64,000 nucleotides of DNA from assembly GCA_003260075.1 (NCBI GenBank), contig QLIY01000015.1, positions 279,724 through 343,723 of the forward strand, written 5' to 3'. Under the pieces are notes generated by a model, which saw only the letters and a program-made list of their open reading frames with translations, was not told the origin of the DNA and ran no database searches. A program made the position numbers and the translations under genes. Within the stretch, counting starts at the first letter, position 1, and each line of letters opens with the position of its first letter. Of this stretch, positions 24,953 to 32,010 are shown in pieces. Source of the DNA: Phallusia mammillata. Taxonomy: Eukaryota; Chordata; Ascidiacea; Phlebobranchia; Ascidiidae.

Positions 24953-27765
24953 ATCATCCGGTCACCAAGCGTTCCGATACGGTAAGGCATATAGGCTGGA
25001 AATACCTAGCCTGCGCTGGTATTCGAACCCATGATCGGAGCAGGACTATCTCTCTCTCTAACAACCGAGCGATGGAAGTTCTAGGTGACCGGCTGATTCG
25101 GTATAACACCTTCAATAGGCCTGGCTCAGTATGATTTATATATGAGTGTATTTGAGTGGCCGTTATTACTGGCTGATATCAGTAATGCATACATTTACGA
25201 CTTTAAAGTTGACATTAACGGTTACATTACTTTGTCTTTGATAAACAAACATTTTTGTACAACGTAAACAACAAGTCTAAAAATATTTTTTATTCACAGC
25301 TTGTGGATTGCTGGGCAACCCCCACTAGTAACTCTTCCGATAAACATCGTTACGATATTATTACTGATTAGTAAGTAGTTAAATAATTATTGAGCTTAAC
25401 ATGTTAATAAAATAAGAATTAAACTGTAAATCTAAACGTATAAGTTTTCTCGCAAGGCCCTATTTAGGGCATGTTTTCCTTTATATTATTATTTTTTCAC
25501 ACTTTATTGTCATAATGATGAAAGTAATGGCCGAAATAGACGAAAAGGGATTTGCTTTATTGTTCAAACGTTTCGGCAAATGCTTGTGCCATCATCAGTG
25601 ATACTTAATAATCCTTTTCGTTTCGATTGTTTCGAGTTGTTATCACCCTGATGAAGGCGACTTAAAAAGGACGTTGAAACATGGGTTAAAACAATATCTT
25701 CACGAGAAGGGCATTATGTAATTTATATTTCTGTCTTTTAGTTGCCCAATAGATGAGATGTATAAGGGTGGACCCGCTGTGGAAATTATTCAAAGCGGAA
25801 GATCGGAAGATGCTGATTTCCGGTTTCGGTCGTTTGTTTTTGCGCATGATTTCGAATCAATCGCTTTTGTTCATTGTCTTGTGGAAGTTTGCAGCAGCAA
25901 TATTCCTGGCAGTTGCGCAGTAAGTTGCTATGTTCGTTACATATATAAGCTGTTGCTGTCGGACATAATATCAAGTTTATAGAGCTCTTCTGGCAAATGC
26001 TTTTATTCCGACGTAAAAAAAAGGCGACCTGTCCTATAGGACGTCGAAACGTCGGAATAAAAAAACTTGCCAGAAGAGCTCTATAAACTTGCTTTCTTCG
26101 TTCGTTTGTTAAACTGAATATTTTTTGCATTTTTGTAACAGACTAAATTTAATGGTACCTTTCAAAACACACGTCGCCGGCAAATGTGCAGAAACGTTGG
26201 CTGTTTCCCCCCCCCCCCTTTCTTCGTTCGTTTGTTAAACTGAATATTTTTTGCATTTTTGTAACTGGCTAAATTTAATAGTAACTTTCAAAACCCATGT
26301 CGACTGCAAATGTGCAGAAACATTGGCTGTTTTTTAAACATACACAACCAAATTTTAAACTTTATGGTTTGATGCAGTTAATGAAAGTTACATGTTAAAC
26401 GATTTTTTTAATCTTTTTGTTTTTGCAGAATTGCACAACACGAGCGAAGCGATCCCTTGACATGGAAAAGCAAGAATTACCAACCAAACTAATGACTGTG
26501 GGACCTGTCAGAATTCGAGAAGAACCCAAGAAAACTCCATGTGATGATGTAAGTATTCCATGACAACGTTTGTTGCCTGTTGTTGTCATTAAAAAATTAG
26601 GTGAATGACCAGGGTTTTAGACTGAATTTGTCAAAGATTTTTGTTACTAGTTTTCGAACTGCATCTTTGCGCTGTTTTAAAACATCGTGCTTTCAAGTTT
26701 CTATGGACACACATTTGTTTTCTCTTTACCCCACCAGACTAGATTTAGGCGTCGGGTCGGGTTCGGGCCTAAGTTTAAATAAAACGTGTTTATTTCAGGC
26801 CTGACTCTGCCACTGTTTAAAATAGAGTTTCGGGCAGACATATAACTCTGTTACATCAATATCGATTTCTGTTGTATTTACGAATTGTCTTCCAAACCTG
26901 TATACAACCCCTAACGTGTTTGAATCCACACAGAACAACGGCGGATGCCCAGAACTGTGCGAAATCTTTAAGGAAAACGTTCGCTGCTCATGTTTCCCAG
27001 GAAGACAACTTTCGAAGGACCGGACCACGTGCGTTGGTGGGTGAAAGTTGTTTTTTGCAGATTACTAAACCAATGCAAGAAAATGATATTGTTTTTGTTT
27101 TAAATTTACTCATACACTAAGTCGCCTGCACTCTATATCAGGGGTCGGCAACCTTCTGTGCACTACGGACCATTTTTGAAAGTGACATTTTTTCGCTGAC
27201 CGGTCTTCAAAAAACTACAAATAATTAGCAATAAAAACACCTAAATTAGTTTGTCATCCCCGTGATACATACGCAAAATGTTTTATAGCATTTAACCCGA
27301 CCCGGCGGTCCACTGCTCTATGTGACGTTTTTGCTGATTTCAGTAAATTTATTTAAGAATTTTTGACGCCCAAAAATAGAAGGCAACTAATCGGTTTCTT
27401 TGTTACTTAACGATTTGTTTTACAGGCCAAAAAATCAAACTTCAGTTTGTTTCAACCCCATGTCCCAGTTGAAGAATGAGTAAATTAATAGTTTTTCGTT
27501 GGTCTGCTGCGAACACATGGCGAAACACTTTTGACAACTTCATTTTGCATTTCCATTCTATGTTGTAGTTATTAAAAATATTGTAGGCCAAAACCTTGAA
27601 GCTCATGCACCTCTGGAACAACTAAAATTGACATCTTATTTTCAAACAGACCCAGACGACTCACCTAAATCAACATTCGGTCAAAACCTAATAGTTTTCC
27701 TGATGGGAGCAAACGTGGCAATGTTGTTTGTTGCGTTTGTGATAAACCGAAGAAAGTGGGAGTAG
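12881..27765 (+). CDS. ZP-domain protein with EGF-like module and C-terminal membrane anchor
   Basis: Extracellular protein with a zona pellucida polymerisation module, secreted or anchored at the cell surface. Exons: 12881-12938, 14684-14855, 16391-16533, 17455-17484, 19513-19669, 21022-21179, 21738-21789, 22425-22635, 23929-24095, 24517-24685, 25300-25370, 25742-25919, 26429-26548, 26934-27036, 27650-27765. They total 1905 nt, 634 residues, in frame. Order: hydrophobic signal peptide (residues 1-19); unrecognised Cys-rich region; a basic RKKRS site (about 126-130) partly made by a 30-nt micro-exon; a second Cys-rich region (CECGHAYHN, CRNC); the ZP module from TCSGN (about 249) to about 522 with ten cysteines; furin-type RAKRS (527-531); EGF-like NGGCPELC...CSCFPG (563-596); membrane segment 610-628 ending NRRKWE. 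The exon at 22425 uses a pyrimidine-poor acceptor chosen because the upstream alternative gives a stop. ZP subfamily and function are not known; egg-coat or epithelial matrix are possibilities. Confidence 0.85.
12964..13081. mobile_element. Fold-back MITE, family A, copy 1 (intron 1 of the ZP gene)
   Basis: Arms of about 30 bp, TCAAGTTTGTAGAGCTCTTC and its complement, close a hairpin with a central GACGTCGAAACGTCGGAATAAA block. It sits only about 25 bp past the donor of ZP exon 1. The right arm is repeated by the overlap around the C-run at 13235-13244. Confidence 0.8.
13064..13420. repeat. Unmerged overlap around C-run 13235-13244
   Basis: The arm 13064-13234 recurs at 13245-13420. It includes one arm of fold-back element copy 1. 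A second C-run (13479-13489) just downstream has no clear duplicate. Confidence 0.85.
13936..14285. mobile_element. hAT-type element with CAGGGGTGGGCAACC-like ends
   Basis: The left end reads TAGGGGTGGGCAACCTGC and the right end GGTTGCCCACCCCTG, a clear inverted pair. Flanks ccctaaag and ccctaaac look like an 8-bp target duplication with one mismatch, though three extra T bases lie at the left. Two C-runs (14134-14144 and 14195-14243) interrupt the interior. Confidence 0.7.
14195..14243. repeat. 49-C run, probable gap placeholder
   Basis: No duplicated flanks. It lies inside the hAT element at 13936-14285. An 11-C run lies 50 bp upstream at 14134-14144. Confidence 0.7.
15814..16076. repeat. 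Unmerged overlap around C-run 15941-15950
   Basis: The arm 15814-15939 recurs at 15951-16076 with a few substitutions. It lies in ZP intron 2. Confidence 0.85.
16120..16331. repeat. Unmerged overlap around C-run 16222-16231
   Basis: The arm 16120-16221 recurs at 16231-16331. A further C-run at 16576-16585, after ZP exon 3, has no visible duplicate. Confidence 0.85.
18025..18172. mobile_element. Fold-back MITE, family B, short two-armed copy
   Basis: The left arm (TAATGTAGAATATAACAGC...ACGTAAAAAG) pairs with the right arm (CTTTTTACGTC...GTTATATTCCTCATTA). The middle carries the family block TTCAAACGTTTCGGTAAATG. It lies in intron 4 of the ZP gene. Confidence 0.7.
18644..18779. mobile_element. 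Fold-back MITE, family A, copy 2, with a C-run at the hairpin centre
   Basis: The arms TCAAGTTTATAGAGCTCTTC and ...AGAGATCTATAAACTT flank a central palindrome around CCTGTACAGG and CTGTATAGG. An 11-base C-run (18709-18719) lies exactly at the turn of the hairpin, where assemblies commonly break. Confidence 0.75.
18785..18918. mobile_element. hAT subfamily A fragment
   Basis: Related to the unit at 10390-10630 (shared tatttacaaaccacatgta block) and ending CAGCTGGGGACCACTG. The left terminus is not visible. The last 20 bp are repeated across the C-run at 19012-19024. Confidence 0.5.
18898..19131. repeat. Unmerged overlap around C-run 19012-19024
   Basis: The arm 18898-19011 recurs at 19021-19131 with single-base changes. 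Confidence 0.85.
19880..20450. mobile_element. hAT-type MITE with perfect 8-bp target duplication
   Basis: Begins CAGTGGTTCTTAACCGGTGG and ends AAGGTTAAGAACCACTG, inverted repeats typical of hAT elements. Both sides carry the identical 8-mer ccctaagc (19872-19879 and 20451-20458). The 571-bp interior has no long frame, so it depends on a transposase made elsewhere. It lies in intron 5 of the ZP gene. Confidence 0.9.
20727..20777. mobile_element. Fold-back MITE, family A, single arm (copy 3)
   Basis: Only one arm is present, GAAGTTTATAGAGCTCTACT followed by GGCAAATGTATTTTTATTCC. It lies in intron 5 of the ZP gene. Confidence 0.6.
22122..22218. mobile_element. hAT-type element, right part only
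   Basis: Ends CAGTTTAAGAACCACTG and carries the internal palindrome GTACCACTTGTGGTACGTGT seen in the element starting at 30666. The left end is lost at the C-run 22112-22121. The 8-mer gatgtaga after the element resembles tgatgtag just before the run, so the run seems to have replaced the element's left half. Confidence 0.65.
23206..23441. mobile_element. hAT subfamily A element
   Basis: Ends CTGTGGTTCCCAACC and GGTTGGGAACCACTA. The interior matches units at 10390 (reversed), 31198 and 42335, sharing the blocks gggaatataacctgtgaagtt and ggtttagcatct. The flanking 8-mers do not match. It lies in intron 8 of the ZP gene. Confidence 0.65.
24890..25135. repeat. Dispersed repeat with inverted ends and a tRNA-like B-box
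   Basis: The left part TTATACCGAATCA pairs with TGATTCGGTATAA on the right, and CCGGTCACC with GGTGACCGG. The middle contains TATTCGAACCCATGATCGG, which on the minus strand reads like a tRNA T-arm/B-box. The tail GGTATAACACCTTCAATAGG recurs near 20915, and reversed near 42160. The C-run 24909-24952 interrupts it. It lies in intron 10 of the ZP gene. Confidence 0.5.
24909..24952. repeat. 44-C run, probable gap placeholder
   Basis: Interrupts a dispersed repeat with inverted ends in ZP intron 10. No duplicated flanks. Confidence 0.7.
25513..25700. mobile_element. Fold-back MITE, family B, one-armed copy
   Basis: Starts TAATGATGAAAGTAATGGCC and continues through GTTCAAACGTTTCGGCAAAT and GCCATCATCAGTGA. 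No matching right arm is visible. It lies in intron 11 of the ZP gene. Confidence 0.55.
25971..26091. mobile_element. Fold-back MITE, family A, copy 4, intact
   Basis: Arms TCAAGTTTATAGAGCTCTTC and GAAGAGCTCTATAAACTT flank a centre containing CCTATAGGACGTCGAAACGT. It lies about 50 bp past the donor of ZP exon 12, a placement similar to copy 1 past exon 1. Confidence 0.8.
26093..26334. repeat. Unmerged overlap around C-run 26207-26218
   Basis: The arm 26093-26206 recurs at 26219-26334 with several substitutions. It lies in ZP intron 12, next to fold-back copy 4. Confidence 0.85.
27139..27315. mobile_element. Short hAT-type element with near-perfect target duplication
   Basis: Starts CAGGGGTCGGCAACC and ends GGCGGTCCACTG. 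Flanking 8-mers ctctatat (27131-27138) and ctctatgt (27316-27323) match at 7 of 8 positions. It lies downstream of the ZP EGF-like exon. Confidence 0.75.
27426..27479 (+). other. Possible alternative exon of the ZP gene
   Basis: A good acceptor (ttttacag) precedes an open 54-nt segment encoding CFNPMSQLKNE-like sequence that runs into an in-frame stop or a GAGTAAAT donor. If the EGF exon is spliced from the alternative donor after 27040, this exon is in frame and would end the protein before the membrane anchor, giving a secreted form. Its own donor cannot join the anchor exon in frame. It may be an alternative terminal exon or a chance match. Confidence 0.3.
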
Positions 27766-28216
27766 AAGGAAGAGAGAGTTTGATTTGTTTGTTTTTCATG
27801 TACCCAGAATGTTGCCTTGTCATTGGCCGTATGCTGTTGAACCACTTTGTGGAAGATTGCTGAAAAGGCCAAGTTGTATTTACGAAAAAAAGAAGCCACC
27901 AAAACCTAATAGAACTATGACATAAAATCTTTACCATTTGGGCACTGTAATTTGATCACGCAAAACTGCCAGAGACGTTTAAAGGTTATAATTGGAAAAT
28001 TTAATTACATAAAATCTCTAAAAGTTAATTTTGTTTTATTAACATTTACAACAAACAAACAACAAAGAAAAAACGTTGATGGAATATGTCAATTCGAAAT
28101 CAGTCGATATCTCATCGTAATTTCTCAACGCTGCTTAGGATATCTGTAGCAATTTGCGTTCACGTGTCAGTTTAACGTATGTAGTCCCACTTCTTTTGCC
28201 ATTAAATTTGATTACA

Positions 28217-28222
28217 ATAAAT
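28217..28222 (+). promoter_or_regulatory. Candidate polyadenylation signal of the ZP gene
   Basis: AATAAA lies about 450 bp after the ZP stop codon at 27763-27765, in AT-rich DNA. Confidence 0.4.
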
Positions 28223-28365
28223 TCTATTTTGTTTGCCTAATTTAAAAAGCCAAACATCGCCGCTAGTTTAATGATTCGTGGTATTTTGTCTTGCTTAGAA
28301 CCTGCTTAAAATCGCAAACACGCAACTCCTTCTGTATCAACCAAAGCAGTCACTATTCTTTAAAC

Positions 28366-28843
28366 CAGTGGTTCTCAACCTTTTTGCCTTTGTGGACTTC
28401 TTTTGGTGCTGTCAAGCTAATCGCGGACCCCTTTGAAGGTTTTGGATTTTTTTGTCCTTTTTTTATTAACAAGCAACCCAAAAAAGGTGCAGAATATACC
28501 AACCACGTTTGGTCCCGTTCAACCCAGCAAAACGATTGAAGTGTAGAAATTGTTGGCCAACTCGACTTGTTGCGTTAACGAAACCGGATTCCGATCTTTA
28601 CAATGTGATTGCGAACCTCGTCGTTGAATTTGAGTCACGAGGTAACAGTCTTTTTTTCCTGTAACAAACCACTTACACTGATCCCAAAACAAGAAAAAAT
28701 GACAGCTTGATTTAGTGTATTTTCGGTGAAGAAACTGCTTTGCATAATTCAGATTTAGCATCACCTTACCCTAAGGCAGTTTTGTACCCCTTTGGGGCGC
28801 GAGGAACCGAGGTTGTTTTGCAAATTTTTGNTGAGAACCACTG
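28366..28843. mobile_element. hAT-type element with perfect target duplication, carrying a ZP-gene fragment
   Basis: Starts CAGTGGTTCTCAACC and ends TGAGAACCACTG, with identical 8-mers ctttaaac on both sides (28358-28365 and 28844-28851). Most of the interior (28517-28830) is not hAT sequence but a copy of ZP exon 6 and its following intron. The copy stops at an ambiguous base (28831) just inside the right terminal repeat. Confidence 0.85.
28517..28830 (+). pseudogene. Duplicate of ZP gene exon 6 and flanking intron inside a hAT element
   Basis: Corresponds to 21054-21379. I see no difference in the exon part down to the GAGTCACGAG/GT splice junction, while the intron part differs by several small indels and substitutions. 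Conserved exon plus drifted intron is the pattern expected between two alleles, so this may be a misplaced haplotype fragment. A transposon-captured gene piece is the biological alternative. It cannot encode a protein by itself. Confidence 0.7.
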
Positions 28844-29076
28844 CTTTAAACCTAAAAAAATTCAGCATTTTCGCACTTGTTTTTGGTGCGTTTACCCCTT
28901 CCTAACCTAGTTTGTCTGTCAAAAACATCGGATGCATTTGTGTCTTCGTGTTTTTTCTTGTTACCAGCGTTTCCTATTGCACTTCAATCGATTTTGTAAA
29001 CAGTGAGAAGAATAAAAGCCATGCCAAGGATCGGTGGAATATATAGCCAAATTTTGTATGATCGACGTAGGTTAGC

Positions 29077-29290
29077 GAGGATGGCCGAGTGGTTAGTAAA
29101 ACTACCTAGTGCCCACAAGGTTGTTGGTTCTAACCCTGCCTTGACCACTTGTGTTTCCTTGAGCAAGTTACGTGGGCTTTGCTCCGAACTCAGAAAACGA
29201 TTCAACGAGCTTTCAAAAAACAGACAGCTTGACGGCGGAATCATGACAAGCATTATGCATTCAGGAGTTGTCCGCCCCCCGAAGATGAAA
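29077..29290 (+). repeat. tRNA-derived SINE
   Basis: The head has an A-box-like ATGGCCGAGTGGTTAGT and a B-box GGTTCTAACCC about 35 bp later, spacing that fits an RNA polymerase III promoter. The tail TTTCCTTGAGCAAGTTACGT recurs degraded at 40696-40830. Head regions in reverse orientation occur at 36440-36535 and 36580-36660. The cloverleaf is not complete, so it is not a functional tRNA gene. Confidence 0.7.
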
Positions 29291-29299
29291 TTCAAACAA

Positions 29300-30525
29300 A
29301 CTTACTGTCGGCTTTCTAGCTTGCGTCACGTGTCAAACAAGGTACAACACATCTTACAGGCATCAGCGTACTGTGAAATTCTGTTTTGAAAAATGACTTT
29401 AATATCAATGAGAGTTTTGTGAAAATGGTTGTATTTGCGAACTTAATGTACAAGGGTAAAAAATAACGAAACGCAATTTCGTAGCACCAACGAAAGTACA
29501 TTACACAAGCACCACGAAAAAGATAGAGAAAAGAATAGTGTGTAAGTAATATGAAATCAAAAATATTGTGGGCAAAACCATTTTTATATGAGCGCAATTT
29601 TAGGATTAGGTTGGATAACAAAAGATTAACAATAGCACGGACTGTAATTTAAAAATAAATTTTATACTTTGGCACCAAAAGAACATAATGTATTAGCATT
29701 TATATGATACTGGTGATACAAATAGGCAAATGCTGTACAAGGCAAATAAAAGGTTTTAGCACGAAAGGGCACTAAATGAAATATGTGTATATGTTCATAA
29801 AGATATCAGTTCTCGATTTTGTAATAGCAGAACTGTATACAAGGCAAAACAAATAGCAACTGCTAAAAAGAGTTTACACATGAATGTGGTATAGGAGTCG
29901 TGAAACAAAGTTTTGCACCATAGCACCATTCTTCAATAACTTGGTAAAGTTAGTCATTTAAATGATTAAATTTAATGTTAACTGATCCAATAGAAAATCT
30001 GTCAAAAGGATAAAAATCTTTCAAGTGAAAAAACTGCTTCCTAAAACATGTCATAAGTGAATAATGAACGATATTTCAAGAACCAGCAATAAAAATACAA
30101 ATTCATTAATCATAATGTTATAAAAACTCAAGCAAAACACTTAATTTCACATTTCCATATGTCACTGTCATTTCGCGTGATTTCAAACATTAGGCAGTAA
30201 TAAAGTGGGATAAGAAAAAATAGAACATATTTTTATGGCGCCTAGATTGATGTACTATAAGAAGGTCTGATGTAAATATGCTTACAACGTCTTTACAATA
30301 CAAACTATACTCGCAATGCTTCTACATCCAAACATAGTCAGATGGTAACATTCCAAAAAACAAACTGTTTATCACTAACTGCCGACATTTTAACACTGCA
30401 ATATCTTATAACATCACAGCCTGTAATAAAACTCATTCTACTATGAATGAGATTTTCAAAAACGATTTCAATATTTTGTCGCATTTTTCTTCTACAGCTC
30501 TTGTTCGGCGCGTAAGTGTTTGTGT
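29300..30525. other. AT-rich convergent intergenic region
   Basis: No gene seen. This is the 3' side of both the plus-strand ZP gene and the minus-strand BMP receptor gene, and probably includes the receptor's 3' UTR. No long repeats were recognised. Confidence 0.5.
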
Positions 30526-30854
30526 TTACAATAAGTTGTTGGCGTAGCTTTTGTCATCGGCTTTTGGTGCAAGGGCCAGCAAAGGGTCAACATCGCTAGT
30601 GGCTGGCACAGACTGGAAGGCCTTCACGTCTGGAGCAAGCTGGAGATATAATCAAGTGATTAGAGCAGTGGTTCTCAAACTGTGGTACACGTACCACTAG
30701 TGGTACGTCAAGGCTTTTTAGGTGGTACGCGAGTAGCTTTCTGCTATACTTAATTCAAGCCACATCAAGAATTTCCGCTCAACTGCCTAACTCAGTGGTT
30801 CCCAACCGGGGAGAAATTTTATGAGTTCAGGGGAGGAATTTCATAAAAACCGCA

Positions 30855-30893
<39 letters not shown>

Positions 30894-31934
30894 TTTTATG
30901 TTATATTTGTTTTTCTTCTTATGGGGAGGAATGAATAGTTTAAAAATGGGCGAAGGGAGAAATGTAACAAAAAAGGTTGGGAACCACTGGCCTAACTGAT
31001 CAGCCATGGTTTTTGCACAACCACTGTCTTGGACGTTTGTTAGAAACTGCTAACATGCTAGTTTCATAAATTAGCTAGTGTAGTGAAGAAAAACTCTTGG
31101 TCTACCCATTTAAACAAGATTTAGGTGGTGCACAGCGTTAGAAAAATTCGCCAGGTGGTACGCGATCAGTAAAAGTTTGAGAACCACTGGTTTAGAGCAA
31201 TGGTTCCCTGCCGGGGAGGAATTTTAGAACTCGAGGGAAGGAATTTACTTTAATTTTTACTTGTTGTCTGTAAATAAACACTTACGCTCTGGGAATATAA
31301 CCTGTGATGTTGACAAAAGACCCACCCCCCCCCCTACTTTAATTTTTACTTGTTGTCTGTAAATAAACACTTACGCTCTGGGGATATGACCTGTGAAGTT
31401 GACAAAAGACCCAATTTAAAACTAGAAGGGTGACTTAGCACATATTGCCATTGCACATATACTATGACCTATTTCGTAATGGGTCCCATATCNGCGGAAA
31501 AAAGAAAAAAAAACAGAAAAAAACAGAGTGAAATTAAGATGTGTCCCCTTCAGGGAAGGGGACCCATAATGATTTTTCTATGGTTCAGCATCTACTACGT
31601 AGTAAAGCTTACGAATATGTCGGTTTCATTTGAATTAAAATCGTTTTTACATTTGAAAATAAGAAGTCTTGTTCGTTAGGAAGTGTACTTATTTTAAAAT
31701 TTTCACATCAAGAGAGACTGTGGGTGAACCGCTGGGTCACAATGCACAACTTTAAATACCTCTCTCTCTCTATATATATATATATGAAAACTTAAATTAG
31801 TTAAGATAATGGCTTATTTTCAGAAAAGTGGACCTAGAATAAACCCTGGGTTTGTACCAACAATATATATTCTGCATAAAATAAATTCAACAGCGATGAG
31901 ATTTACCTGGTCCATCGCTTTCATCAAAGTTTTC

Positions 31935-32010
<76 letters not shown>

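Larger units (their letters stand above)
30666..31189. mobile_element. hAT-type element beside the last BMP-receptor splice acceptor
   Basis: Starts CAGTGGTTCTCAAACTGTGG and ends AGTTTGAGAACCACTG. Flanking 8-mers gattagag (30658-30665) and gtttagag (31190-31197) match at 7 of 8. It carries the palindrome GTACCACTAGTGGTACGT near the left end. It lies 26 bp upstream of the acceptor of the last receptor exon and is split by a younger element. Confidence 0.9.

Noticed and set aside
29003-29389. 128-codon open frame, and a possible tRNA gene at 29080-29140
   Set aside because: The frame runs through a tRNA-derived SINE. The A- and B-boxes are present but the sequence does not form a complete cloverleaf.
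349-31334. Regularly spaced short repeats as a CRISPR-like array
   Set aside because: The paired copies are all different sequences at irregular distances in a eukaryotic intron-rich region; there is no constant repeat with variable spacers.
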